Source: Flavobacteriales bacterium
GTDB lineage: Bacteria; Bacteroidota; Bacteroidia; Flavobacteriales_D; UBA2798
DNA: 51,714 nt
NCBI GenBank assembly: GCA_019694795.1
Contig: JAIBBF010000021.1
Location: 1-51,714 of the forward strand
Direction of reading: 5' to 3'
The notes under the pieces: generated by a model
Told to the model about the DNA's origin: nothing
The model's database searches: none
Seen by the model: the letters and a program-made list of their open reading frames with translations, nothing else
Made by a program: the position numbers and the translations under genes
Shown here: positions 27,896-36,489 of the stretch, in pieces
Position numbering within the stretch: the first letter of the stretch is position 1
Layout of the letters: each line of letters begins with the position of its first letter

Positions 27896-28051
27896 ATGAA
27901 AATGATTGGAAAACGCCCTCTGATTACCTTGCTATTAGCAGCTATGGTGCTTTCTTCTTGTGGCTTGTTCAGAAAGAAAAATAAATGCCATACTTGTCCA
28001 ACCTGGAGTATGGAAATGAAAGCCGAACAGCAGGACGAAGTACGTTCCTGA
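27896..28051 (+). CDS. Small (51-aa) lipoprotein
   Basis: Begins MKMIGKRPLITLLLAAMVLS with lipobox LSSC (Cys22); the mature part is only about 30 residues and carries a CHTC pair. Similar tiny lipoproteins with KKNKCHTCP-type sequence occur in Bacteroidota, but no function is known to me. An upstream box TATATTTA (27884-27891) lies 4 bases from the ATG, with TTG at 27861-27863 20 bases before it. The SprT-like gene follows after 14 bases, so they may be co-transcribed. Confidence 0.62.
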   Translation: MKMIGKRPLITLLLAAMVLSSCGLFRKKNKCHTCPTWSMEMKAEQQDEVRS

Positions 28052-28065
28052 TAAATTCTTGATTC

Positions 28066-28680
28066 TTGATTAGCGAAAGAGAACTTGAGCACAGGTTATC
28101 TCCCTATTTGCCTTCCGGAACTGCAGATACCATTGCGCGTTGGATTGTAAAATCGGGTGTGCATTTTAGAATTACCATGCCTCGTAATTCGGTGTATGGC
28201 GATTATCAGCATCCGTATGGTGGCAAGGGACATCGCATTACCGTGAATGGAAATCTCAATGCATTTTCATTTTTGGTAACCACTGTTCATGAATTTGCGC
28301 ATTTAGAGTGCTGGCTTAAACATGGAAACTGGGTTAAACCACATGGTGATGAATGGAAATGGGAATATAAAAACCTGATGCGTCCATTCTTAGAACGTCA
28401 CGTTTTTCCTGATGATATTGAAAAAGCATTACGGAAATACATGGCTGATCCCGGGGCCTCGAGTTGTTCCGACGGAGATTTGATGCGTACATTAAAGCGC
28501 TATGACCGTATTCGTCAGATTTTACTGGAAGAAATCTCCGAAGGTGTTGCTTTCCGCTTATCGGATCGTGACTTTATTCGGGGTAAAAAACTGAGAACCC
28601 GCTATGAATGCAAGGAAATAGGTACGGGTCATGTTTATTTAATCAACGGAACGGCCGAAATTGTCCTCTTAGAGCCTTAA
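28066..28680 (+). CDS. SprT-like zinc metalloprotease domain protein
   Basis: A 204-aa protein with HEFAHLECW (HExxH) near residue 85, then KPHGDEWKWEYKNLM, as in SprT/Spartan-like domains, and GHRITVNGNLNAFSFLVTTV before it. Spartan proteins act on DNA-protein crosslinks; bacterial SprT function is poorly known. An in-frame stop at 28060-28062 leaves TTG 28066 as the first possible start (MISERELEHRL), and no ATG precedes the conserved region. A C-terminal mixed region (TRYECKEIGTGHVYLINGTA) follows the domain. Confidence 0.8.
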   Translation: MISERELEHRLSPYLPSGTADTIARWIVKSGVHFRITMPRNSVYGDYQHPYGGKGHRITVNGNLNAFSFLVTTVHEFAHLECWLKHGNWVKPHGDEWKWEYKNLMRPFLERHVFPDDIEKALRKYMADPGASSCSDGDLMRTLKRYDRIRQILLEEISEGVAFRLSDRDFIRGKKLRTRYECKEIGTGHVYLINGTAEIVLLEP

Positions 28681-28722
28681 TTCTTCTTCCTTTTTTTACC
28701 TTCGCGAAAATTCTTTTAACCT

Positions 28723-30009
28723 ATGCAAAGCTCTTTGGAAAAAGCACGAACTCTTAAGGTTTCCCACATGGCCGAAAATCTGATTGGTTCAGAAATTATT
28801 AAACTGGCCGGTGAGATCCGCGAGAAAATGGCAAAAGGTGAAAAGATTTACAATTTCACCATTGGTGATTTTAACCCGAAAATATTTCCGATTCCTGTAG
28901 AATTGAAGCAGTACATCGTAGAAGCTTACGATGAAAACGAAACGAATTATCCCGAAGCAAATGGAATGGGAGCATTGCGTAAAGCAGTTGCATCATTCAC
29001 AAATAGCCGGATGGGATTAAATTATTCCGAAAATGAATTTCTGATTTCGGGAGGTGCCCGTCCGATTATCTATGCCGTATACCGCACTATCATCGATCCG
29101 AAAGATAAAGTGGTATTCCCTGTTCCTTCCTGGAATAACAATCACTATGCACATCTTACTTCATCGCAATGTGTAATGATTGAAACTACACCGGAAAATA
29201 ATTTTATGCCTACTGCAGATGAAATTCGTCCTCATTTACACGATGCAGCAATGGTGGCTTTATGTTCTCCGTTGAATCCAACAGGGACCGTTTTTTCTAA
29301 GGAAGGTTTGGAAGAAATCTGCGATTTAATTCTGGAAGAAAATAAACGAAGAAGTCCGGAACAAAAACCGTTATACCTGATGTATGATCAGATATACTGG
29401 ATGCTCACCTATGGCGAAACCAAACATTTCGATCCGGTAACGCTTCGTCCGGAGATGCGCAATTACACGATTTTTATTGATGGAATTTCCAAATCATTTG
29501 CTGCTACCGGTGTTCGTGTTGGATGGGCTTTTGGTCCGGAACGTGTTATTGAAAAAATGAAATCGATTTTATCGCATGTAGGAGCTTGGTCGCCCAAAGC
29601 GGAACAAATGGCTACGGCGAAATACCTGAATAATGCGGCAGCGGTAGATCACTACATGGCCGATTTTAAAAATGAAATTCAATTCCGCCTCGAAGGTTTT
29701 TACAATGTATTTAAGCGTTTGAAAAGTGAAGGATTCAATGTTGATGCCATTGCTCCCCAGGCGGCTATTTATTTAACGGTTCAAATTAATTTATTGGGCA
29801 AAAAAACGGCAAGCGGAGAAGTGTTGGATACCACAGCAAAGGTGACCTCCTACATTCTGAATGATGCGAAAATTGCTCTTGTTCCATTTTATGCATTTGG
29901 CGCGTCGGTTGAATCGAACTGGTATCGTTTATCGGTGGGAACTTCACAGAAAAGTGATGTGGAAGCGGTTTATGATGCATTGAAAACCTCACTCTCCAAA
30001 TTACAATGA
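28723..30009 (+). CDS. Class I/II PLP-dependent aminotransferase
   Basis: A 428-aa fold-type I aminotransferase, aspartate-aminotransferase-like. Seen: TNYPEANGMGALRKAVASF, SPLNPTGTVFSKEG, YDQIYWMLTYGE (Asp and Tyr contacts to PLP) and the PLP lysine in DGISKSFAATGVRVGWAFGP. The amino donor cannot be read from the sequence. A TACCTTCG box (28697-28704) lies 18 bases upstream. ATGA overlap with manC. Confidence 0.87.
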   Translation: MQSSLEKARTLKVSHMAENLIGSEIIKLAGEIREKMAKGEKIYNFTIGDFNPKIFPIPVELKQYIVEAYDENETNYPEANGMGALRKAVASFTNSRMGLNYSENEFLISGGARPIIYAVYRTIIDPKDKVVFPVPSWNNNHYAHLTSSQCVMIETTPENNFMPTADEIRPHLHDAAMVALCSPLNPTGTVFSKEGLEEICDLILEENKRRSPEQKPLYLMYDQIYWMLTYGETKHFDPVTLRPEMRNYTIFIDGISKSFAATGVRVGWAFGPERVIEKMKSILSHVGAWSPKAEQMATAKYLNNAAAVDHYMADFKNEIQFRLEGFYNVFKRLKSEGFNVDAIAPQAAIYLTVQINLLGKKTASGEVLDTTAKVTSYILNDAKIALVPFYAFGASVESNWYRLSVGTSQKSDVEAVYDALKTSLSKLQ

Positions 30010-31103
30010 GTTCTATCAACAAAAATAATTATGTAGTCATTATGGCCGGCGGAATCGGAAGCCGTCTATGGCCGATGAGCAGAACTGCCAACCCGAAGCA
30101 ATTTCACGATGTATTGGGTGTTGGTCGCACGCTTATTCAAATGACCTTCGATCGTTTTAAAGACATTTGTTTACCGGAGAATATGCTGGTTGTTACCAAT
30201 GCTCAGTACAAAGAGCAGGTGATGAAACAACTTCCGGAGATTCCTGAGAAAAACATTTTGTTGGAGCCCGATCGCAGAAATACTGCACCATGTATTGCTT
30301 ATGCTTGTTTTCGGATTGAAACGGAAAATCCGGATGCGCGCATTGTAGTTGCTTCTTCGGATCATTTGATTTTAAAAGATGATGTTTTCCGCGAGACAAT
30401 TTTACTTGCACTCGATCAGGCCTCTGCTAAAGATTGTTTAATTACGCTTGGAATAAAACCGAGCAGACCGGATACCGGTTATGGCTATATTCAGTTTGAA
30501 GATGATGCTGACACCATTGATCCGCAAGTAAAAAAGGTAAAAACATTTACTGAAAAACCCGATTTAGAAATTGCAAAACAATTTATTGAAAGCGGAGATT
30601 TTTACTGGAATTCCGGAATTTTTATCTGGAGTTTGAAATCGATTTTAAAAGCATTTGAAAAACATATGCCGCATACCAACGGATTATTCGTTGAGGGCAG
30701 AGGTAAATATGGAACAGATGCCGAAGCGGGGTTTATTCAGGATACCTATCAGCAATGCAAAAATATTTCCATCGACTATGGTGTGATGGAAAAAGCAAAA
30801 AATGTATTTGTGGTTTTGTCGGATTTCGGATGGTCGGATCTGGGCACCTGGGGTTCATTGTATACCCATGTGAAACAGGATGAGAATAAGAATGCGGTAG
30901 TTGGAAGATCCGTTAAACTTTACGACAGTTCCAATTGCATGGTGAATGTGCCTAAAAATAAATTGGTGGTTATTCAGGGACTGGAAGATATGATTGTAGT
31001 TGAATCGGATAATATTCTGCTCATCTGCAAACGATCTGAGGAGCAAAAAATAAAACAATTTGTAAATGATATTAAAGTTGAAAAGGGCGATAAGTTCGTT
31101 TAA
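30006..31103 (+). CDS. manC: Mannose-1-phosphate guanylyltransferase
   Basis: A 365-aa nucleotidyltransferase making GDP-mannose from GTP and mannose-1-phosphate for surface glycans and protein glycosylation. Seen: signature MAGGIGSRLWPMSRTANPKQ, LLEPDRRNTAPCIAYA, VASSDHLI, VKTFTEKPD and DFYWNSGIFIW. The C-terminal isomerase domain of bifunctional ManC/AlgA is absent, so it is monofunctional. Its terminator lies in the end of the convergent gene. Confidence 0.94.
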   Translation: MSSINKNNYVVIMAGGIGSRLWPMSRTANPKQFHDVLGVGRTLIQMTFDRFKDICLPENMLVVTNAQYKEQVMKQLPEIPEKNILLEPDRRNTAPCIAYACFRIETENPDARIVVASSDHLILKDDVFRETILLALDQASAKDCLITLGIKPSRPDTGYGYIQFEDDADTIDPQVKKVKTFTEKPDLEIAKQFIESGDFYWNSGIFIWSLKSILKAFEKHMPHTNGLFVEGRGKYGTDAEAGFIQDTYQQCKNISIDYGVMEKAKNVFVVLSDFGWSDLGTWGSLYTHVKQDENKNAVVGRSVKLYDSSNCMVNVPKNKLVVIQGLEDMIVVESDNILLICKRSEEQKIKQFVNDIKVEKGDKFV

Positions 31104-31123
31104 TTTCTTTTCAATTTTTTCTC

Positions 31124-32380
31124 TTAACGGGGTTTATAGAATATTTCTATAGCCCCGTTTTTTCCTTTATCGGAAACCACATCTACGCTTTTCTTTTTAG
31201 ATCCGTAATCGATATCCACCGCTGAGGTATTGGGAGGTTGTGAGCCCATGTTTTCGGCGACTACCACCACATAGTTTTCGCCGGGTTCGAGATGAAGCGT
31301 GACTTTCTTTTTCTCCCGTGCAAGCGTGAAATTGTCGAGAATCAATTCACCGTTGAGATAGACCGATACAATATCACCATCAATCATTCCCCGATCGTAA
31401 ATTTCGAGTACAACTGAATCATCACGTGTGGTGATGGAGGTTTGAATATCTAGATCACGTTCGTTCACTTTATGGTGAGAGGCAATGGCATTGGAATTAC
31501 GTTCCCGTTTAACTTTTTCCTTTTTGGGTTTGCGGGGTAAACCGAAATTGTAACGGGCATTCAGCATAATGGTGCTGCCCTGAAAAATTACCTCACTTTT
31601 TCCAACCGAATTTCCATGTTTGAAAAATTCATATTCCTGCACGTATGAAGGCGACATCGGTAAATAAACCATGATGGCAAATTCGGTGGATCTGGTTTTG
31701 TCTTCATTAAACTGACGAAATCCAAATTCGAAATTCATCACATAGGTGTTTTTATTGGAACGGATGGTTTTAGTAGTAAATCCAGTATCGGAAGTGTTTA
31801 ACCAATTTTCTGTTTTACCGGTCTCAATTCGTGTAAATCCATTGCGGTGAAAAGAGCTTTGTCCGAATGTACTTCGCAGATACAAGAATTTGTCGCCGCC
31901 TAAAACGGAATTGCTGTTCAGGTATCTTCCGTATTGGAGTCCGCCCGAATACAAAAAATACTTATCCATTTCCACCCAATAACCGATGAGTTGTCCGTTG
32001 TACACATATTGAAACGGTGGAAGAAACTGATAGATGCATCTTCGGATTTGAAACTCACCGTAGAGTCCGATAAAATTATTTCCATCTCCGAAAAACCAGC
32101 TGTGTCCGGCATTCACTCCCATACTTGTATTGGCCAACAAACTCGGATAAGTTCTTCCCTGGTTATCGGATAATGAACCGAATCCTTTACTGGGTACCCG
32201 GACGAAATGCTCCGTTCCTGTTTCGCGGTGAATCGTGGTTGGCGACCATCCGATAATTCCAAAATTCCCACCGAAATTCCAGAATCGGGTAGTGGGGGCA
32301 TTCTCTTCTTCCTGGGCATGGAGATTCGACATGAACACGCATGTAAATAGAATAAGGAGGAAGCAGAAGCGGAAGTTCAT
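31124..32380 (-). CDS. Hypothetical secreted beta-rich protein
   Basis: About 418 aa from ATG 32380, which starts a signal peptide (NFRFCFLLILFTCVFMSNLHAQ); the frame from 32449 adds 23 residues without a signal. The middle is rich in alternating aromatic/hydrophobic strands (GIIGWSP, FGLYGEFQIRR-like runs), suggesting an outer-membrane beta barrel. A separate C-terminal domain (~300-418) has DIQTSITTRDDSVVLEIYD, IVSVYLNGELILDNF and GENYVVVVAENMG, a module I have seen in other Bacteroidota secreted proteins. Function unknown. Divergent from the Crp-like gene. Confidence 0.65.
   Translation of the reverse strand: MNFRFCFLLILFTCVFMSNLHAQEEENAPTTRFWNFGGNFGIIGWSPTTIHRETGTEHFVRVPSKGFGSLSDNQGRTYPSLLANTSMGVNAGHSWFFGDGNNFIGLYGEFQIRRCIYQFLPPFQYVYNGQLIGYWVEMDKYFLYSGGLQYGRYLNSNSVLGGDKFLYLRSTFGQSSFHRNGFTRIETGKTENWLNTSDTGFTTKTIRSNKNTYVMNFEFGFRQFNEDKTRSTEFAIMVYLPMSPSYVQEYEFFKHGNSVGKSEVIFQGSTIMLNARYNFGLPRKPKKEKVKRERNSNAIASHHKVNERDLDIQTSITTRDDSVVLEIYDRGMIDGDIVSVYLNGELILDNFTLAREKKKVTLHLEPGENYVVVVAENMGSQPPNTSAVDIDYGSKKKSVDVVSDKGKNGAIEIFYKPR
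31126..31163 (+). terminator. Terminator of manC embedded in the opposite gene
   Basis: Two stacked stems: AACGGGG / CCCCGTT outside and TATAGAA / TTCTATA inside a TAT loop, then six T. On the minus strand it is followed by A-rich sequence, so it stops plus-strand transcripts only. The hairpin lies in the last ~12 codons of the minus-strand gene. Confidence 0.85.
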
Positions 32381-32453
32381 GTTAAATCCCATTGCAGAAA
32401 TTGTGCCTTTTATATTCGGACTCAAGTTCGTAAATTTATTGCAATTCATAAGA

Positions 32454-33062
32454 ATGAATATTAAGCAGTCGGATAAAGAAAAATACCTGGAAGAATTTCG
32501 CTCGGTGATCGAGAAGAAGGTGAAACTGCGCGATGAGGAATGGGAAGAAATTCGAAAGCTGACGGTTTTTCGTTCCTTTAAAAAGGGAGCAACTGTGGTT
32601 AGCGAACATGATGTTGAACAATGGATCAGTTATGTAGGAACGGGTTTTTTGCGGGGATATTTTTTAAAGGAGGGAATTGAACATACCATTGCCTTTACCT
32701 ATTCGAAGAATTATTGTGCATCATTGGGCTCCTTTGTTTCGAGAAGAGCTTCTAAATATTATATCGAGGCATTGTCTGATGTCGTGTTGTTGTCGATATC
32801 CTACGACAATATGCAGTTGCTGTACGATCAATTTAAATCGGTAGAACGCTGGGGCAGATTGGCAGCGGAGGAGGTATTGACCGGATTTGAATGGCGACAA
32901 GCGGAGTTGATGTCCTTCACCGCAGAAGAACGCTATCAGCTTTTTGTAGCGCGGAGTCCGGAACTGATTGCAAAAATTCCACAAAAATATTTAGCCTCGT
33001 ATTTGGGAATGACACCCGAGACATTTTCCAGACTAAGGAAATTAACACTTAAAAATTCTTGA
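32454..33062 (+). CDS. Crp/Fnr family transcriptional regulator
   Basis: About 202 aa. N-terminal cyclic-nucleotide-binding-like beta domain (FRSFKKGATVVSEHDVEQWI, GFLRGYFLKEGIEHTIAFT) without an Fnr cysteine cluster. A helix-turn-helix region ends the protein (IPQKYLASYLGMTPETFSRLRK). It likely senses a small ligand or none. The frame is open far upstream inside the opposite gene, but ATG 32454 gives the normal length and follows a TAAATTTA box (32431-32438). It may regulate the DinB gene and the divergent gene; this is inference. Confidence 0.85.
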   Translation: MNIKQSDKEKYLEEFRSVIEKKVKLRDEEWEEIRKLTVFRSFKKGATVVSEHDVEQWISYVGTGFLRGYFLKEGIEHTIAFTYSKNYCASLGSFVSRRASKYYIEALSDVVLLSISYDNMQLLYDQFKSVERWGRLAAEEVLTGFEWRQAELMSFTAEERYQLFVARSPELIAKIPQKYLASYLGMTPETFSRLRKLTLKNS

Positions 33063-33074
33063 TATAGATCAATT

Positions 33075-33102
33075 TTTGCACTTAAAACACGGAATAGATT
33101 TG
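33075..33102 (+). promoter_or_regulatory. Promoter of the DinB-family gene
   Basis: TTTG at 33075-33078 and TAGATTTG at 33095-33102 (16-base spacing, a little short); ATG 33117 is 14 bases on. Confidence 0.6.
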
Positions 33103-33116
33103 TCGAAAAAACAATC

Positions 33117-33671
33117 ATGACCAATCAAGAACTTATCCTCGATCTGAAACAAGATGTTGAACAGCTCATTGCTGAAACGCAAACGCGGTTTTCGGTCCTG
33201 AACAAAGAAATGGTGCAGCGTAAACCGGAAGAGCATTCATGGTCCATTGAACAATGTTTTGCGCATCTCTGCTCGTACAATGCCCATTATAATGCTGCAT
33301 TTAGAAAAGCGCTGCAACATGCAAAATCGGGGAGTCCCCAGTCACTTCATCGCCGTACTTTTCTTGGTAAACTCTGTATTAAAGCAGTGCATCCGGATAA
33401 TATCGGAAAAAAGATGAAAGCCATTGCGCGGCATAATTATATTGACAAACCCATTGACGGGAATGTGATTGAACGTTTTCTTGCTTATCAGTACGAATTA
33501 TTGGAATTGCTGGATTTGGCGAAAGACAAGGACCTGCAAAAAACGAAGGTGAATATTGAAATTGCCAAATGGTTAAAACTGAATCTTGGCGATTTCTTTT
33601 ATTTTTTGATTTACCATGAAAAACGACACGTGTTGCAGGCGAGTCGCGTTTTAGAAAAAATCAATCGTTAA
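33117..33671 (+). CDS. DinB family protein
   Basis: A 184-aa four-helix protein. Metal-site residues typical of DinB/YfiT proteins are visible: His in SIEQCFAHLCSYN and HxxxH in IYHEKRHVLQASRVL. Such proteins are putative metal-dependent hydrolases or thiol-transferases; the substrate is unknown. It follows the Crp-like gene by 54 bases with its own promoter. Its 3' end overlaps the convergent S4-domain gene by 11 bases. Confidence 0.83.
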   Translation: MTNQELILDLKQDVEQLIAETQTRFSVLNKEMVQRKPEEHSWSIEQCFAHLCSYNAHYNAAFRKALQHAKSGSPQSLHRRTFLGKLCIKAVHPDNIGKKMKAIARHNYIDKPIDGNVIERFLAYQYELLELLDLAKDKDLQKTKVNIEIAKWLKLNLGDFFYFLIYHEKRHVLQASRVLEKINR

Positions 33672-34032
33672 AAAACCGAATCATATCCCGGCGATCTTTT
33701 TTTGTTGGACGTCCCGTTCCTGATTCACGGAAAATCCCGCTGTTCATTTTAATGGTTTTCCATTTTTCAATTTCGGCCGGATCTGTTTTTTCTGCGCGAT
33801 AGGTTTCTACTTCCTTAGCCGCAACACGCGATTTGGGGAAATCCAGTACCTCGTATTTTCGGATGATGGATTGAATTTTTACTTCCAGCAGATCTCCCTT
33901 TTTTACTTCATAGGAAGCTTTTAAGGGCTGACCACCAATCTTTATTTTACCTCCCTTACAGGCATCTGCAGCCAATGTGCGGGTTTTGTAAACCCGAATG
34001 CACCAGAGGTATTTATCGATTCGCATGGCCAT
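33661..34032 (-). CDS. S4-domain RNA-binding protein, Hsp15/HslR-like
   Basis: A 123-aa protein: S4 domain (MRIDKYLWCIRVYKTRTLAA, GGKIKIGGQPLKASYEVKKGD) then a basic tail (GTGRPTKKDRRDMIRF). Hsp15 binds stalled 50S subunits with attached nascent chains. ATG 34032 and ATG 34026 (in MAMRID) are both possible starts. The 3' ends of this gene and the DinB gene overlap. Confidence 0.88.
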   Translation of the reverse strand: MAMRIDKYLWCIRVYKTRTLAADACKGGKIKIGGQPLKASYEVKKGDLLEVKIQSIIRKYEVLDFPKSRVAAKEVETYRAEKTDPAEIEKWKTIKMNSGIFRESGTGRPTKKDRRDMIRFFND

Positions 34033-34114
34033 TGATGTTCAAATATCGCGCTTTCTTAACAAATGAATGCGGATTTCATTTTTCCTCTGCTCATTTTTAT
34101 TTCTTTCTGCCGGA

Positions 34115-34122
34115 TATATTTG
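34115..34122 (+). promoter_or_regulatory. TATATTTG -7 box of tsaE
   Basis: Perfect TAnnTTTG. The first in-frame ATG (34128) is only five bases downstream; ATG 34143 is 20 bases downstream with AAAGG before it, which favours the later start. Confidence 0.55.
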
Positions 34123-34142
34123 CATCCATGGAAAGGCACATC

Positions 34143-34556
34143 ATGGAATTAAATCGTTTGGAAGACCTGAACATGGTTTCCGAATCGATGATTGCCTTAT
34201 TAAAAAACTATCCGCATTGGGCCTTTTACGGCGAAATGGGAGCGGGCAAAACCACCTTGATCAAATCGATTTGTCGTCATTTAGGCTATGAGGGTCCCAC
34301 CGCCAGTCCCACCTTCGCTATTGTGAATGAGTATCCCTTAAATTCAGGTAAACGCATTTTTCATTTCGATTTTTATCGTCTCCGCAATGAAAGAGAGGCC
34401 TTGGATATTGGTCTGGAAGATTATCTAGATAGTGGTGATTATTGCCTGATGGAATGGCCCGAAAAGATTTTAAACCTTTTGCCTGCCGATTGCGTAAACA
34501 TTAAGATTGTGGCAAAGTCTCAAACAGAACGTATTATTTCAATAGAAATACCATGA
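34143..34556 (+). CDS. tsaE: tRNA t6A synthesis ATPase TsaE
   Basis: About 137 aa with Walker A GEMGAGKTT, then GPTASPTFAIVNEY and HFDFYRLRNEREALDIGLEDYL and a C-terminal LMEWPEKI, all characteristic of TsaE. It cooperates with TsaB, TsaC and TsaD to make N6-threonylcarbamoyladenosine on ANN-decoding tRNAs. ATG 34128 (five codons earlier) is an alternative. The stop overlaps the alanine dehydrogenase ATG by 4 bases. Confidence 0.93.
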   Translation: MELNRLEDLNMVSESMIALLKNYPHWAFYGEMGAGKTTLIKSICRHLGYEGPTASPTFAIVNEYPLNSGKRIFHFDFYRLRNEREALDIGLEDYLDSGDYCLMEWPEKILNLLPADCVNIKIVAKSQTERIISIEIP

Positions 34557-35773
34557 AAATTTCACAGGAAGCACTTAAGTCTTTAGCAATGGAAGCGGTA
34601 ATGATGCCGCAGGAAGAAATGCTTGAAATCGGGCGAAAGAAAAAGAGCTTGTACATTGGAATTCCCAGAGAGACATCGTTTCAGGAAAATCGTGTGGCGC
34701 TGGTGCCGGATGCGGTCCAGTTGTTGGTGAGCAATGGGCATAAAGTAGTGGTGGAGACCAATGCGGGAAAAGCAGCCAATTTCTCGGATAACGAATACAG
34801 CGAGGCAGGAGCCATGATCGCTTACGATACTTCTGAAGTGTTTAAGGCCGATATCATCATGAAAGTGGCACCGCCGAGTCACGATGAAATTAACCTGATG
34901 CATCCTCGTCAAACCCTCATCTCTGCATTGCAGTTGAGTGTTCAGCCAAAGGATACGCTGAAGAAATTAATGGCCAAAAAAATCACTGCCATAGCATGGG
35001 AACACATTCGTGATGAAGAAGGTATTTTTCCGGTGGTTCGTTCCATGGGAGAAATTGCGGGCACCACCAGTATTTTAATTGCTGCGGAATACCTCAGTAA
35101 ATCCAATAACGGAAAAGGAATGATTATGGGAGGCGTTGCAGGAATTACTCCCACAGAAGTATTAATCCTTGGCGCCGGTACGGTAGGTGAATACGCAACC
35201 CGAAGCGCATTGGGCTTGGGTGCATCCGTAAAAGTGTTTGATAATTCATTGTATCGCTTGCGTCGTTTACAAAACGATTTGGGAATGCGCATTAATACCT
35301 CCATTATTCAGCCACGCGTTTTGGAAAAAGCGATGAAATCGGCCGATGTGGTTATTGGCGCCATTCGTGCTAAAGCAGGGAGAACGCCTTGTGTTGTGAC
35401 AGAAACCATGGTTGAAGGAATGAAAGAAGGATCGGTACTGATTGATGTTTCCATTGACCAGGGAGGTTGTTTTGAAACTTCGGAAGTTACCACCCACACC
35501 AATCCCGTTTTTGTGAAACATGGCGTAATTCACTATTGCGTTCCGAATATTGCATCCCGCGTTCCCCGTACGGCCTCTTATGCACTGAGTAATATTTTTG
35601 CGCCGGTATTAATTAATCTTGGCGACAAAGGTGGTGCTGAGCGACTGATTAAATCGGATTTCGGATTTAGAGGTGGTGTTTATATTCTGAATGGAACACT
35701 CACAAATCCTCTTTTAGGTGAGGCGTTTGGACTCCCGTATAAAGATATTGACTTGCTTTCTGCCGGACTCTGA
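34553..35773 (+). CDS. ald: Alanine dehydrogenase
   Basis: A 406-aa NAD-dependent enzyme interconverting L-alanine and pyruvate plus ammonia. Seen: YIGIPRETSFQENRVALVPD, a substrate-region YSEAGAMI, the nucleotide-binding LILGAGTVGEYATRSALG, and DVSIDQGGCFETSEVTTH. It has an N-terminal extension of about 30 residues (KISQEALKSLAMEAVMMPQE) usual for this phylum. ATGA-coupled to tsaE. Confidence 0.95.
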   Translation: MKISQEALKSLAMEAVMMPQEEMLEIGRKKKSLYIGIPRETSFQENRVALVPDAVQLLVSNGHKVVVETNAGKAANFSDNEYSEAGAMIAYDTSEVFKADIIMKVAPPSHDEINLMHPRQTLISALQLSVQPKDTLKKLMAKKITAIAWEHIRDEEGIFPVVRSMGEIAGTTSILIAAEYLSKSNNGKGMIMGGVAGITPTEVLILGAGTVGEYATRSALGLGASVKVFDNSLYRLRRLQNDLGMRINTSIIQPRVLEKAMKSADVVIGAIRAKAGRTPCVVTETMVEGMKEGSVLIDVSIDQGGCFETSEVTTHTNPVFVKHGVIHYCVPNIASRVPRTASYALSNIFAPVLINLGDKGGAERLIKSDFGFRGGVYILNGTLTNPLLGEAFGLPYKDIDLLSAGL

Positions 35774-35786
35774 TTATTTTTGAAAC

Positions 35787-36488
35787 ATGAAATTCTGGCA
35801 ACGTTTTCGTTATTATCTCATTGGTGTTTCCATTGGATTAATTGCATCTGTATTCTTTTTTCAAAACCGTGGATGTGGATGGTTACCACAAAATCGGGTA
35901 TTAGATAAAATTTCCAATAGCGTAATTACACGCACCGATTCGATGAAATGCGTAATGGAATGTCACGGAATTACCGATGAAGATGTTTTCCATTTGTTGC
36001 AGTACGGCGATGTATTGTTTTCGGAAAGTAATGTGCAAACCACACCACGTATGTACGTCATCAGCGCAGAGCGATTGAACGATGAAAAGGAATATAAGCT
36101 TGCATTTATATTGCACGACACAACCACGTTGATCAGTGGAGTAATCAGTTCCGAGAAGTGTAATTGTGGAGATAAAGACGATAAGGATGCGCATATATTA
36201 TATATGCCCGATGAAATGGTGAAAAAAATGTTTTTGAAAAAAGATATTTCCATCACCGAAACCGGAAACTGTAAAATGAATCATTATGGTTTACATCCGG
36301 ATACTGTTGTAAATTATTTAAAAAGCGGAACAATTGATAACGTTCTCAGCACTCCCTTATCGGAGCCTCATCCACGTTATTTTGTAAGGAAGAAAAATGT
36401 CCTGCTACAGGTAGAAATGGCAGAAAAGAAAAACCGAATCATCGATGTAATTGTGGAAGGCGATACGACCACGATGAATTGCGAGTAA
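35787..36488 (+). CDS. Membrane-anchored protein with two DUF4258-like repeats
   Basis: A 233-aa protein with one N-terminal transmembrane segment (YYLIGVSIGLIASVFFF). Two tandem modules share a pattern: KCVMECHGITDEDVFHLLQY … RMYVISAE … LISGVIS (~residues 55-125) and NCKMNHYGLHPDTVVNYLKS … RYFVRKK … IIDVIVEGD (~155-230). They resemble DUF4258 domains (toxin/RelE-like small beta proteins), but the membrane anchor argues against a classic toxin. Fourteen bases after ald. Confidence 0.65.
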   Translation: MKFWQRFRYYLIGVSIGLIASVFFFQNRGCGWLPQNRVLDKISNSVITRTDSMKCVMECHGITDEDVFHLLQYGDVLFSESNVQTTPRMYVISAERLNDEKEYKLAFILHDTTTLISGVISSEKCNCGDKDDKDAHILYMPDEMVKKMFLKKDISITETGNCKMNHYGLHPDTVVNYLKSGTIDNVLSTPLSEPHPRYFVRKKNVLLQVEMAEKKNRIIDVIVEGDTTTMNCE

Positions 36489-36489
36489 T

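Noticed and set aside
32235-32453. N-terminal extension of the Crp-like regulator
   Set aside because: It runs antisense through the opposite gene's signal peptide and does not resemble the family; ATG 32454 gives normal length.
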